NCBI GenBank assembly: GCA_014860225.1
Contig: JACZKE010000006.1
Location: 33,870 to 97,869 of the forward strand
DNA from: Desulfuromonadales bacterium
GTDB taxonomy: Bacteria > Desulfobacterota > Desulfuromonadia > Desulfuromonadales > BM103
DNA: 64,000 nucleotides
Reading direction: 5' to 3'
Shown here: in pieces, positions 29,217-40,833 of the stretch
How positions within the stretch are numbered: position 1 is the stretch's first letter
Layout: each line of letters opens with the position of its first letter
Made by a program: the position numbers and the translations under genes
The notes under the pieces: generated by a model
Told to the model about the DNA's origin: nothing
Databases searched by the model: none
What the model saw: the letters and a program-made list of their open reading frames with translations, nothing else

Positions 29217-29732
29217 ATGGAACTCAAGGGAAAGGAAATCGCCGTTCTGGTGGAACAACTTTACGAAGATCTGGAACTCTGGTACCCGGTCCTGCGCTTT
29301 CGAGAGGCCGGTGCCATTGTGCATATTGTAGGTCCGAAGAAAGCACGTTATCCCTCCAAACATGGCTATGAAGCGGAAGCGGATCTGTCAGCAGACATGG
29401 CCAAGACAAAAAACTTCGATGCCGTCATCATCCCGGGTGGTTATTCTCCGGACCACATGCGCCGCCACCCGGCAATGGTCGATCTGGTGCGCGAGGCGGC
29501 AAAGGCGGATAAGGTGGTGGCAGCCATCTGTCATGGCGGCTGGATGCTTTGTTCGGCTGGAGTGGTGAAAGGTAAAAAAGCGACCTGTTACTTCTCCATC
29601 AAGGACGATTTGGTCAATGCCGGAGCCGAGTATGTCGATGAGGAGGTGGTGCGAGACGGAAACCTGATTACCTCGCGCTTCCCTGACGACCTCCCTGCCT
29701 TCTGTCGAAGTATCATAGAAGCATTACACTAA
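29217..29732 (+). CDS. DJ-1/PfpI family protein
   Basis: A 171-residue class I glutamine amidotransferase-like protein. The nucleophile elbow is AAICHGGWML with Cys105 followed by His106, and the acidic partner is in VEQLYEDLELWYP. PfpI/YhbO relatives have been reported as stress-protective proteases or deglycases. Which activity applies here is unknown. A strong AAAGGAGG ribosome site precedes the ATG. It is followed by a DksA/TraR-like gene. Confidence 0.88.
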   Translation: MELKGKEIAVLVEQLYEDLELWYPVLRFREAGAIVHIVGPKKARYPSKHGYEAEADLSADMAKTKNFDAVIIPGGYSPDHMRRHPAMVDLVREAAKADKVVAAICHGGWMLCSAGVVKGKKATCYFSIKDDLVNAGAEYVDEEVVRDGNLITSRFPDDLPAFCRSIIEALH

Positions 29733-29819
29733 TGATTCAAGACAGGTCAGGGATGGCCTGACGATGAGACGCAAGTTGTGCGGTTGTCTCCAGCAAAACC
29801 TGAACATGAGGAGGAATCC

Positions 29820-30212
29820 ATGCCACGAGTATCAGAAGAACGCCAGGCAAAGCTCACCAAGCTGCTGTTGACGGAAAAGCAGCGGGTGTGGGCCGAGGTT
29901 CGCCGTGATCTGTTCGAAAAAGTGGGAGAAGAGCTTCACGGTCAAAGGGAAATCCCTCAGGATGCAGGGGACCAAAGTCTCATCGACCTTTTGGAAGATA
30001 CCAACCTGGCCATCGCAGATATTCGACGTCAGGAATTGACCCGCATCGACGAAACCCTGGAACGGCTCAGGCAAGGCCGCTACGGCATTTGCGAAGATTG
30101 CGGCGCGGCGATTAGTCTCGAAAGGCTTCGAGTCTCACCTTACGCGGCCTGTTGTGTCTCATGTCAAGCCCGTCGGGAAGGCCTTCATTCCGAGACGGGA
30201 ACGACGCTCTGA
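29820..30212 (+). CDS. DksA/TraR family zinc-finger protein
   Basis: A 130-residue protein with a helical N-terminal region (residues 5-85, predicted coiled coil) and a C-terminal zinc finger with Cys91/Cys94 and Cys112/Cys115 (GICEDCG and CCVSC). DksA-type proteins enter the RNA polymerase secondary channel and modulate transcription with ppGpp. The acidic tip of E. coli DksA (DxxDxA) has only a partial match (AGDQSLIDLLED), so activity may differ. ATG 29820 follows GAGGAGGAA. Confidence 0.85.
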   Translation: MPRVSEERQAKLTKLLLTEKQRVWAEVRRDLFEKVGEELHGQREIPQDAGDQSLIDLLEDTNLAIADIRRQELTRIDETLERLRQGRYGICEDCGAAISLERLRVSPYAACCVSCQARREGLHSETGTTL

Positions 30213-30344
30213 AGCTCAGCGCCGCCGCTCCGGAAAAGTTCTTCCCGATTGGACTTAATGTGCCTGGCAACTCTTTCACTATAGCGTGCAGATGCTGGGT
30301 GGTTAGCGGCAATTTTTTAATTGCGTCCACAACTGGAACGAACT

Positions 30345-30974
30345 TTATTCTTCCGTAGCAATCTCGCGAGCTACAGCAAAAGCCTTTTCCATGTCAGGAA
30401 GGTGTGAGACCTCCGGAACGACTTGTAGATACCTGATCGTTCCTTCGCTATCTACGACCATGACCGCACGCGCCAGTAGGCCAAGATCTTCTAGCAACAG
30501 ACCCGTTCCTCGCCCGAATTCAGCACTTTTGTAATCGGACAGGTAAAAGATATTTTCAAAGCCTGTCTCGGTTGCGAAACGACTCTGGGCAAACGGCAGA
30601 TCCCGCGTGATCTTAACCCTGACAACCTCCTCGGGCAAATCTTTAACGTCGGCCTCTCCGAGAAGATGAGTCTGTCGTTCGCAAACCTGAGTATCCAGGG
30701 ATGGAGAAATACTGAGCAGCACTGTTCTGCCTCTGAGTTCATCGAGAGAACGAAGTTGCATATTCCTGTCGGTCAATTTGAGGTTGGGCAAAGTCTGCCC
30801 GACAGCAACTCCATCACCTATCAAGTTTTGAGCATTGCCGGCACGCGTGACGGTCGAACCCGCGGCCACAGTCTCAGTGCTGGTTGGTATCTCGGGTAGG
30901 GAGTGCAAGGCACAGCCGTTCAAGCCAGTGACAAAAAAAGCTGCTATGACGATATGTATCATTTTGGTAGTCAT
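30345..30974 (-). CDS. Lipoprotein thiol peroxidase (Tpx-like, one-Cys)
   Basis: A 209-residue peroxiredoxin of the Tpx group with an unusual N-terminus. Residues 1-21 form a lipoprotein signal ending LNGC (Cys21), so the protein should be anchored in the envelope. Tpx features follow: TRAGNAQNLIGDGVAVG, then SPSLDTQVCERQ with peroxidatic Cys98 and DLPFAQSRF. In canonical Tpx that last motif is followed by the resolving cysteine, but here position 134 is alanine. It would therefore act as a one-Cys enzyme needing an external thiol. It is not in an obvious operon. Confidence 0.85.
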   Translation of the reverse strand: MTTKMIHIVIAAFFVTGLNGCALHSLPEIPTSTETVAAGSTVTRAGNAQNLIGDGVAVGQTLPNLKLTDRNMQLRSLDELRGRTVLLSISPSLDTQVCERQTHLLGEADVKDLPEEVVRVKITRDLPFAQSRFATETGFENIFYLSDYKSAEFGRGTGLLLEDLGLLARAVMVVDSEGTIRYLQVVPEVSHLPDMEKAFAVAREIATEE

Positions 30975-31149
30975 GAGTTTCTCCCTGCAAAATGGTGACG
31001 AATTTAGTTATAATATAGCGTCATCCGCGCAAGTTCGCAACACCATGCGTTTCTTTCTTTTGGACGTTTTGTCTCTTGGATCTTATTGTCGCGGTCAGCA
31101 CCGTAAACGGCTGCGCATATTCCCTAGTTAAATATGTTAAAATATTTTA

Positions 31150-31178
31150 TTGACTTTTGCATGCCTTGGGCATTAATG
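31150..31178 (+). promoter_or_regulatory. Candidate promoter/operator of the NifX-like gene
   Basis: TTGACT at 31150-31155 resembles a -35 box. Between it and the expected -10 lies a palindrome ATGCC-TTG-GGCAT (31161-31173). The region precedes the gene by about 40 nt. It could be a repressor site, possibly for the nearby DUF134 protein. This is inferred from position only. Confidence 0.35.
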
Positions 31179-31213
31179 TGCATATACACAAAACAACCCA
31201 AGGAGGCATCACC

Positions 31214-31642
31214 ATGAATCTCTGTTTTCCGACAACAAACAATCAGGGAATGGAAAGTCAAGTTTTCGAGCACTTTGGCTCAGCCCCAATGTTTTTACTG
31301 GTGGATTCTCAAACCGGTGAGATCAAGGAACACGCAAACCGTGACAAAGAGCACACACACGGCAACTGTCAACCACTCAGAGCTCTTGCAGGCTTGACCG
31401 TTGATGGTATCGTGGTCGGCGGTATAGGCAAAGGTGCGCTGACTGGCCTGAATCAGGCAGGATTTAAAGTCTTTCAGGCCTACCCTGGCACCATCGCAGA
31501 CAATCTCGCACAGATGGCGACTGCGCAGCTCAAAGAGTTGACGCTGAATGATGTTTGCGGCGGCCATGCCGGGCCTCATGGGCATGGTCATGGGGCGCGC
31601 CATGGCTTCGGTTCCGGCCACGGGCCTGGCTGCGGTTGCTGA
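31214..31642 (+). CDS. NifX/NifB-type iron-molybdenum cofactor-binding domain protein
   Basis: A 142-residue protein of the dinitrogenase iron-molybdenum cofactor biosynthesis family. The core has the expected MNLCFPTTNNQGMESQVFEH, then HFGSAPMFLLVD and VDGIVVGGIGKGALTGL. The C-terminal 30 residues are very rich in His, Gly and Cys (GHGHGARHGFGSGHGPGCGC), suggesting metal binding. Members outside nif clusters are common in anaerobes and bind iron-sulfur or molybdenum clusters of unknown fate. A perfect AGGAGG lies at 31201-31206. The DUF134 gene follows after 297 nt. Confidence 0.88.
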   Translation: MNLCFPTTNNQGMESQVFEHFGSAPMFLLVDSQTGEIKEHANRDKEHTHGNCQPLRALAGLTVDGIVVGGIGKGALTGLNQAGFKVFQAYPGTIADNLAQMATAQLKELTLNDVCGGHAGPHGHGHGARHGFGSGHGPGCGC

Positions 31643-31796
31643 CAGCTCAGATCACGGGGTAAAAGGTGAGCGGTTAATCAGGACCTTTACCCGGGACAGA
31701 AAGTTTCGAGGAGTTAATTGCTCTCGTTGAAGAGGCCATGTAAGGGGCTGCATCCATGTGGACATTCTTAGGCATGCTAAACAAAAAACTTACAGC

Positions 31797-31832
31797 GGCA
31801 ATCCCGGCCATGATGCTGGCCGGGTGATTGCC
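31797..31832 (+). promoter_or_regulatory. Imperfect hairpin upstream of the DUF134 gene
   Basis: GGCAATC-CCGGCCA (31797-31810) pairs with TGGCCGG-GATTGCC, with a two-base bulge, ending at 31832. There is no T-run, so it may be an attenuator, an RNA-stability element or a processed end of the NifX-like transcript. Confidence 0.45.
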
Positions 31833-31939
31833 ATGGCCTATAGCACTCAAGTCCAATCTGCTGCCTGGCATGTGAAATTCACGCGCCGGGTGTTTGGTCC
31901 GGCAGAGCCTGAGCCTCAAAGCGTCTAACGGAGTCACTC

Positions 31940-32239
31940 ATGTCACCACGTCCCAAAAAAAAGAGAAACTGCAACTGTCCACATCGTCTGCCAGGCAGCA
32001 CGATACTCAAACCGGCCGGTATCCCGACCAAGGACTTAAAGAAGATCGTCCTCGAACTTGACGAACTCGAGGCAATGCGTTTATGCGATGGCGAAGGCCT
32101 GAGTCAGGAGGCAGCCGGCAGCCTCATGTCTGTTTCGCGCGGAACCGTCCAACGGTTAGTCACCAGTGGCCGTAAAAAAACCGTCGATGCAATCGTTAAC
32201 TGTCACGCATTGGTCATCAACATTGAAGATCAAGATTGA
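31940..32239 (+). CDS. DUF134 family HTH protein
   Basis: A 99-residue protein matching DUF134. It has an N-terminal cysteine pair region (RNCNCPHRLPGS), LDELEAMRLCDGEGLSQEAA and a helix-turn-helix of sigma-70 region 4 type (MSVSRGTVQRLVTSGRKK). The family is predicted to be DNA-binding and often neighbours NifX/NifB-like genes, as here. Co-regulation with the preceding gene is therefore likely, but its target is not known. Confidence 0.85.
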   Translation: MSPRPKKKRNCNCPHRLPGSTILKPAGIPTKDLKKIVLELDELEAMRLCDGEGLSQEAAGSLMSVSRGTVQRLVTSGRKKTVDAIVNCHALVINIEDQD

Positions 32240-32379
32240 TCCTGAATTATATAATCCTCTCCGTTACTCAAGCTTACCCGTTATTATTTTCGTTCCTTCG
32301 TCAGTTGTGCGGCTAAGCCAGCGAGAACAAAGTTGTCCATTAAAAAGCATGGTGGTCAACGTTTATCGCGCTGTGATGT

Positions 32380-32973
32380 TTACTTCTTGTGACAATCCTT
32401 GCAACCGGTCGGGCCAGCACCTTGCTCTTTATGGCAGTCCCTGCAGAGCGCGTGTGCTTTATCCTTGTCCAGGCCAAACAGCCCGGGAGTCCCTTCGCCG
32501 TGGCAGGTGGAACACTCAAAGGCGGCCTGATGCAGCGCATGCGGAAAGGTAACATTGCCGTAGCTGGCTTCGAGCACGATCGTCTCCGGGCTGACAGCTT
32601 GCTTTGCGGCGTCAACGGCGTCGCCGGCAGCCTCTGTGGTTGCGGTTGCGGCGTCCGTAGCTTTCTCGGAAACCGTATCACCAGCCTTCACGGCCGCCTC
32701 CTTGGTATCGGTCATCATTTCTTTGGTTGATTCTGCGGCCTGACCTGCCATCTCCTTGGTTTTGTCGACCACCTCAGCGGTTGTCTCCCTGGTTTCCTCA
32801 GCGACAGTTTCAGCAGTTTCTTTCACTTTACCGGCAGCAGTTTTGGCTGCCTCGGTCACTTTCTCCGTGGCTGTTTCTGTGGTGGCCGGCTCCGATTTCG
32901 ATTCTTCAGACTTTTCACAACCGGAAATTGTAAAAGCCAGCAACATTACGCCTACTGTTATAAATTTGATCAT
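32380..32973 (-). CDS. Triheme c7-type cytochrome lipoprotein
   Basis: A 197-residue lipoprotein (lipobox ISGC, Cys19). Residues about 20-125 are a long Ala/Glu/Lys/Thr-rich segment of imperfect 11-residue periodicity, predicted to be an extended amphipathic helix. The C-terminal 60 residues hold three heme-binding motifs: CSTCH (154-158), CRDCH (177-181) and CKDCH (191-195). FPHALH supplies distal histidines, as in c7-type triheme cytochromes. It is probably exposed in the periplasm or at the outer membrane and carries electrons. A long helical spacer between lipid anchor and heme domain is uncommon. Confidence 0.87.
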   Translation of the reverse strand: MIKFITVGVMLLAFTISGCEKSEESKSEPATTETATEKVTEAAKTAAGKVKETAETVAEETRETTAEVVDKTKEMAGQAAESTKEMMTDTKEAAVKAGDTVSEKATDAATATTEAAGDAVDAAKQAVSPETIVLEASYGNVTFPHALHQAAFECSTCHGEGTPGLFGLDKDKAHALCRDCHKEQGAGPTGCKDCHKK

Positions 32974-33011
32974 GTTCTTGCCTCCGTTTATTAGGGTTTT
33001 AAAACATTTGA

Positions 33012-33040
33012 AGTATAGCAGGGTTTAGGGCGTCGTCTAA
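33012..33040 (-). promoter_or_regulatory. Candidate promoter of the c7 lipoprotein gene
   Basis: On the minus strand TTAGAC (33035-33040) and TATACT (33012-33017) are separated by exactly 17 nt, about 40 nt before the start codon. Both hexamers are close to sigma-70 consensus. Confidence 0.5.
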
Positions 33041-33094
33041 TCTTTCCCCGGTTGTGCATATTCGTAAACGGGTTCTGTATGTCAGGATGAAATA

Positions 33095-35818
33095 TTAGCT
33101 GCGGCTGCGGCTCTGGAGTGCCCGGAGGAGCTGTCCGATGACAGCCGGCACCAGGCTGAATCCGAGGATGATGCTCCAGCCCTGCAACGACGGCGGCTCC
33201 GTTTTCAAAACAGCTGCAAGGCCAGGCACATACAACGCACCAAGCAATGCTGCCATGCAAACTGAGAGCGAACCCCAGATCCATGGGTTTTGCACCACAT
33301 CATTTTTCAACAGCTTCGATCCGCGCTCACGCAAGTTGAAGACGAACCAGAGTTTCCCGAAGCCGAGTGTCAAAAAAGAAATGGTGACTGCCGACCGTTC
33401 CGGCAAATCCAGCCAGTGAAGTCCGAGCGTGAAAGCTCCCAGAATGCAGACCCCGATGATCATGCTCCAGCCCGCGATGGCTCTCCACTCGCGTGAGTTG
33501 AGGATTTTTTCCTCTGGATCCCTGGGAGGCACTTTCATGACATCAGAGTTGCCCTGTCCGACGCCGAGAGCCATCGCCGGGAAAACGTCAGTAATGACGT
33601 TAAGGAAAAGAATCTGCATGGGCAGCAGAGGCAAAGGTGCTCCCGCCAGTGTGGCTGCTGCTACAACCAGAACTTCGGCGCCATTGGTACAAAGCATGAA
33701 AAGGACGGAACGCCGGATATTGCGAAAAATGATGCGACCTTCCTCCAGCGCGGCGGCAATGCTCGAAAACGCGTCGTCTTTGAGGACCATGTCAGCTGCC
33801 TCACGGGCGGCCTCGGTGCCGCGGCGACCCATGGCGATGCCGATATTCGCTTGCTTAAGGGCAGGAGCGTCGTTGACTCCGTCTCCGGTCATGGCGACGA
33901 CCTGTCCACTCTCCTGGAACACGCTGACCAGATTGAGCTTCTGTTCGGGATTGACGCGCGCGAAGATGCGGGAGTCGAGTACACGCTGACGTTCTTGCTC
34001 GCTCAGCGCATCGGGAGGTTTCAAATCACGCCCGTGCATGATGAGGTCGTGGCCGTTTTCGATGATTCCGACCTGTTGGCAAATGGCCAGAGCGGTTTGC
34101 GCTTGATCACCGGTAACCACGTTCACACGTACGCCGGCGGCGCGGCAGAGAGCGATTGCATCGGCTACGCCCTCGGCGGGCGGATCCTCCAGGCAGATCG
34201 CACCGAGCAGGCGCAGGTCGCTATACAACTCATCTGCGGTACTGTCCGTGAACTTGTCGGCCATGGCGAGGAGACGCAGGCCCTGCTCAGCTGCAGCCTC
34301 CAGTTTTTCCTGCCAGCGCTTGCGATCCTGTTCCGTAAGGTCGCATCGGCCGGTGCCGCTATCATCCGGAATGAAGCGGCAAGCTTCCATGACACGGCCG
34401 GGTGCACCTTTGACCATGACTGCGTATCCATCGTCAGCCTGTTGAATGGTCGCCATCATCATGACTTCAGGATCGAAGGGCTCCTCGCGCTTTTGCGGTT
34501 GTTGCTGCAACAGCGTGTCACGCGTGAGGGAGAATGTTCGCCCGACGCGAAGCAACGCTATTTCCATCGGATCGCCGGTCGCATTGTCCAAGGAATCGTT
34601 GTCTCCCGGTGTGGCTGAGTTGCACAGCACACCGATTTCAATGATGCGCCGAACCACGGGGTTATCTCTGAGTGTTTGCAATTCCGGTGTGGCTTCTTCC
34701 GAAGCAGGCAAATCAATGCGATCGTCCAAGGTTAGAATCTGGCGGACGGCCATCCGGTTTTGCGTTAGGGTCCCTGTCTTGTCTGTGAAGATAACCTGGG
34801 TGGAGCCAAGGGTTTCCACCGCTGTCAACCGATGTACCAGTGCCTGCCGGCGGCTCATCAGCCACATGCCGCGCGCCAGTGCAATCGTGGCGACGATGGG
34901 CGCTCCTTCCGGAATAGCCGCGAGTCCGAGCGCAATCGCCGTCTGGATCATCAGCACCGTTGACTGGCCGACCAGCAAGCCGCCGCCCGCAATAATTACG
35001 GTTGTTCCCAGGGTGAGATACGCGAAGCGTTTACCAAGGTCGTCGAGCCGCCGCTGCAGGGGCGCCTCCTGCTTCTCAGCCGATTCAGCGAGCTGTGAAA
35101 TGTGGCCGAGCTCCGTCTGCATACCTGTGGCGGTAACAATGCCTTCTGCGGAACCTTTGGCGATTGCAGTCCCTTTGAAAAGCATATTCGCGCGTTCCGC
35201 CAGCGGCGTGCCCGACTTCACCGTCGTAGCGCGCTTGTCGGCGGGGACCGATTCACCGGTCAACGCGGCTTCAATCACCTTGAGATGGCGGACCTTCCAT
35301 ACCCGCAAATCCGCCGGAACAATGTCACCGGCCTGCAGCAGGACAAGATCACCGGGCACGAGGGATTGAACCGGCACGTTTTCTTCGCGTCCGTTCCGGC
35401 GGACACGACTAGTAGGCTGCTCCATTTCACGCAGTGCTTCCATTGAACGCACGGCCTGCCATTCGCTGACAAATCCGATCAAGGCATTCGTCGTGACAAC
35501 TGCGACGAGCGCGATGCCCTCGGCAGTCTGACCAAAAGCGAAGGCCAGAATGGACGCTCCTCCAAGAATAATAATGACAAGGCTTTTCAGCTGATTGAAC
35601 AGGATTTCCCACGCAGGCTGGGTATGCGTTTTGCGTAGTCGGTTTGGACCATAATGGTCAAGGCGTTGCTGAACGGTTTCCGCATTCAATCCGGAATCGG
35701 GACAGGTTGCCAAAGCCTTGATCACCTGCTTGATCGGCATCGCCCACGGATTTTCTGCTGCGGCAGGAGCCGGTTGGTCCGCGGACGCCGAGTGGTGTGT
35801 TTTCGGGTCAGACTGCAT
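33095..35818 (-). CDS. P2A-type cation-transporting ATPase
   Basis: A 907-residue P-type ATPase. The order is an N-terminal cation-ATPase domain (CPDSGLNAETVQQRLDHYGP), actuator domain (TGESVPADK), phosphorylation site DKTGTLT with Asp346, nucleotide domain (MVKGAP), hinge (TGDGVNDAPALKQA) and a ten-helix membrane part. Transport-site residues match the SERCA site II pattern: PEGAP in M4, TNGAEV in M5 and FLNVITD in M6 (Asn, Thr, Asp). Ca2+ export is thus the first guess. Mn2+ or Na+ cannot be excluded. The start is near the family norm, and the gene stands alone. Confidence 0.9.
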   Translation of the reverse strand: MQSDPKTHHSASADQPAPAAAENPWAMPIKQVIKALATCPDSGLNAETVQQRLDHYGPNRLRKTHTQPAWEILFNQLKSLVIIILGGASILAFAFGQTAEGIALVAVVTTNALIGFVSEWQAVRSMEALREMEQPTSRVRRNGREENVPVQSLVPGDLVLLQAGDIVPADLRVWKVRHLKVIEAALTGESVPADKRATTVKSGTPLAERANMLFKGTAIAKGSAEGIVTATGMQTELGHISQLAESAEKQEAPLQRRLDDLGKRFAYLTLGTTVIIAGGGLLVGQSTVLMIQTAIALGLAAIPEGAPIVATIALARGMWLMSRRQALVHRLTAVETLGSTQVIFTDKTGTLTQNRMAVRQILTLDDRIDLPASEEATPELQTLRDNPVVRRIIEIGVLCNSATPGDNDSLDNATGDPMEIALLRVGRTFSLTRDTLLQQQPQKREEPFDPEVMMMATIQQADDGYAVMVKGAPGRVMEACRFIPDDSGTGRCDLTEQDRKRWQEKLEAAAEQGLRLLAMADKFTDSTADELYSDLRLLGAICLEDPPAEGVADAIALCRAAGVRVNVVTGDQAQTALAICQQVGIIENGHDLIMHGRDLKPPDALSEQERQRVLDSRIFARVNPEQKLNLVSVFQESGQVVAMTGDGVNDAPALKQANIGIAMGRRGTEAAREAADMVLKDDAFSSIAAALEEGRIIFRNIRRSVLFMLCTNGAEVLVVAAATLAGAPLPLLPMQILFLNVITDVFPAMALGVGQGNSDVMKVPPRDPEEKILNSREWRAIAGWSMIIGVCILGAFTLGLHWLDLPERSAVTISFLTLGFGKLWFVFNLRERGSKLLKNDVVQNPWIWGSLSVCMAALLGALYVPGLAAVLKTEPPSLQGWSIILGFSLVPAVIGQLLRALQSRSRS

Positions 35819-35924
35819 AATATTTTACTGTTGAGGTCCGTAATAATACCAGTACGTCCGCGGCTATCATGCAGTCGCGGCCGCCAGGTTGCTCAGGATA
35901 GTCACAATGCGTGCGGAGCCGTAT

Positions 35925-37145
35925 TTACGCACCGAATTTCCGCAAGCGTCCTGCATGGGCGAGCGCCAGCGGGATCAGATCGATCGCGGGGAAACGCGGG
36001 CCGAGGCCGCCGGCGAGGCAGGCCTCTTCGCCGAAGGCCTTGACGCCGTCAGGTCGGCAGGTCTTCGCCCACAAGATGGCCGGTACGGGATGCCAGCTAT
36101 GAGATTTCATCACGGCCGGGGTCGAATGATCGCCGGTTACGATCAACACCTCGGGATCCAGGTCGCGGAGCGACGGAAGATGACGGTCTACTTCCGTGAG
36201 CAGTCGTTGCTTTTTCTGTGCGTCACCATCTTCTCCGGCACTGTCGGTGGCTTTGAAATGTACGTAAAAGAAATCGAATTCCTCCCAGTGCGCTTTCAGC
36301 GCGGCGATTTTACTTTCCAACGGTTCTTCGCAATCCAGCACGTTCATCCCCAGCAGTCGCGCCACGCCGCGATACATCGGATAGCCGGCGAGAGCTGCCG
36401 CACGCAGACCGAAAACCTTGCGGAAATCAGGCCATGCAGGACGGCTGGAGAATCCACGTAATAAAACCATGTTGGCCGGATGAAGTTGCGCCAGTTTCTG
36501 TCGAGCCTGATTGACGAACTGGCGGACGAGTTGTGCGGTGTGTTCAGCCTCCAAAGCCCTGACCTCAGGTTGGTGAGGCTCGGTGCCGGTCTGCTGCGGA
36601 TCGGTGTCGCCAAGCCGTGGAGAAAGCTCCAGTCCGCGTAAAACGAGGACGAAGCGGTGCTCCTTCACCGGTTCGATGAACAGCTCAACTCCCGGGATCT
36701 TGATCTTGCGCAGCCGGGCACATAACTCGCGGCTCTTGCCGGTCTCAATCCGACCGGCGCGCCGGTCGGTTACGCGGCCGGCGTCATCCACCGTACAAAA
36801 GTTGCCCCTGGCCGCTACGTCGCCATCATGTAAATCGAAACCGATGCCCAACGCTGACAATACGCCGCGGCCCACCTGAAATCGACGTGGGTCGTAACCA
36901 AACAAGGCCAGATGCGCCGGACCACTTCCCGGCGTGATGCCGGTGCCAATCGGCTCGTGCAGTCCACATATCCCTTCTGCCGCGAGGGCGTCGAGATTTG
37001 GCGTATCGGCGGCTTCGAGTTCAGTCTGCCCGCCAAATTTTTGAGGCAGCCCGCCCAACCCGTCCAGTACTAACAGGAGAATTTTGGTTTCGGCTGGTAC
37101 GTGCAGCTTTTCGATAAAATCAAATTCCGGAGTCATCATAGTCAT
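35925..37145 (-). CDS. apgM: Archaeal-type 2,3-bisphosphoglycerate-independent phosphoglycerate mutase
   Basis: A 406-residue alkaline-phosphatase-fold mutase that interconverts 3- and 2-phosphoglycerate. Metal-binding and catalytic segments are LLVLDGLGG, GSGPAHLALFGYDP (catalytic serine), KATDSAGEDGD and TGDHSTPAVMKSHSWHPVP. The length fits aPGAM and not the longer GpmI. A phosphonopyruvate decarboxylase relative is the main alternative but lacks neighbours to support it. The ribosome site is GGAGAAAATGAC-like, just before the ATG. Confidence 0.9.
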   Translation of the reverse strand: MTMMTPEFDFIEKLHVPAETKILLLVLDGLGGLPQKFGGQTELEAADTPNLDALAAEGICGLHEPIGTGITPGSGPAHLALFGYDPRRFQVGRGVLSALGIGFDLHDGDVAARGNFCTVDDAGRVTDRRAGRIETGKSRELCARLRKIKIPGVELFIEPVKEHRFVLVLRGLELSPRLGDTDPQQTGTEPHQPEVRALEAEHTAQLVRQFVNQARQKLAQLHPANMVLLRGFSSRPAWPDFRKVFGLRAAALAGYPMYRGVARLLGMNVLDCEEPLESKIAALKAHWEEFDFFYVHFKATDSAGEDGDAQKKQRLLTEVDRHLPSLRDLDPEVLIVTGDHSTPAVMKSHSWHPVPAILWAKTCRPDGVKAFGEEACLAGGLGPRFPAIDLIPLALAHAGRLRKFGA

Positions 37146-37652
37146 TTTCTCCTATGCTCGATGCACGCGCAGATTCATCAACACTCAAAATGGATGGACC
37201 TCAATGCTTTTTCCTGAAAAAGGAACGTAAAACATACAGGAAACTCTTCTCGATTCTGATCGCCAGGAAATGCGGACTGTCATCCGGTTTCTCCGGCAAT
37301 GACGTGAATCGGAAGGTAGAAAGTGTCTGTATGGAGACTACGCAGCATGCGACAAGGATAGCAGAGAATGGGAAAATTTCCGGAGTTTCCCCTGAATCCG
37401 GGGAGTGGCGACACAGCCGTCAGCTCCCGTACAGGCACGGTCCTATTCTTGGGTCTCTGCATCAGTCCACAGGGTAATTTGTTCGATGTAGCAATAGACA
37501 CTTGTGTAACTCCGTTCCCCGTTTTAGCAATTATGGTCACAGGGTCAGCGCAAGAAAGACCTGCCACGGTTGTTTTTTGCGAGAAAGCAGTCAAAATAGT
37601 AAAAGCGTTGGAAGGGAATGCACAGAGCCGGGAGCCGAAGGCAGGACACGCC
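37146..37652. other. Non-coding region upstream of ppc
   Basis: 507 nt without a supported gene. The ppc open frame extends into it, but this part has no similarity to PEP carboxylase. A short stretch near 37376-37402 (TTTCCGGAGTTTCC) resembles the right end of repeat family B. Presumably it holds the apgM and ppc promoters. Confidence 0.45.
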
Positions 37653-40430
<2,778 letters not shown>

Positions 40431-40833
40431 CTGGTTTCCATCCGGAAATCCCGAATAACACATGCACAGTTTTCGGGGGTCTAAGTTATGTACGTGGTAT
40501 GATGTCACGTTCACTGCCACAATTTTTCCATCGAAGGCATCTGTTGATAGAAATTACGTTTTTTCAATACGTTAGATTCCCGATAAATTGAAATGGTGGC
40601 TCAGTATGTTACTGTTTTAGTTGCCGTAGAACCCAAGGGTTCACACAGATGTCTTTATTGCAGAGATCTCTTCATCCTCGGCAACAAACCGCAAAGTTCG
40701 ATCGTCCGGTTCTTCTGCTTTATTCTGAGGGTACTGCGGCATGGTTTCGTGTTGATCAAACCAAGTCCGTTCCCTGTCCAGGACGCCGCAGGCTATGTGA
40801 TGAGATCGGCAAAGTGATTCGTCAGGAGAAGCG
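40431..40833. other. Intergenic region with family B-type palindrome
   Basis: 403 nt. GTTTCCATCCGGAAA at 40434-40448, 4 nt after the ppc stop, matches the terminal segment of repeat family B. The rest shows no gene or known RNA. AGGAGAAG before 40834 is the otsA ribosome site. Confidence 0.5.

Noticed and set aside
37368..37652. 95-residue N-terminal extension of PEP carboxylase
   Set aside because: The extension lacks family similarity, and a plausible ATG with a ribosome site is at 37653.
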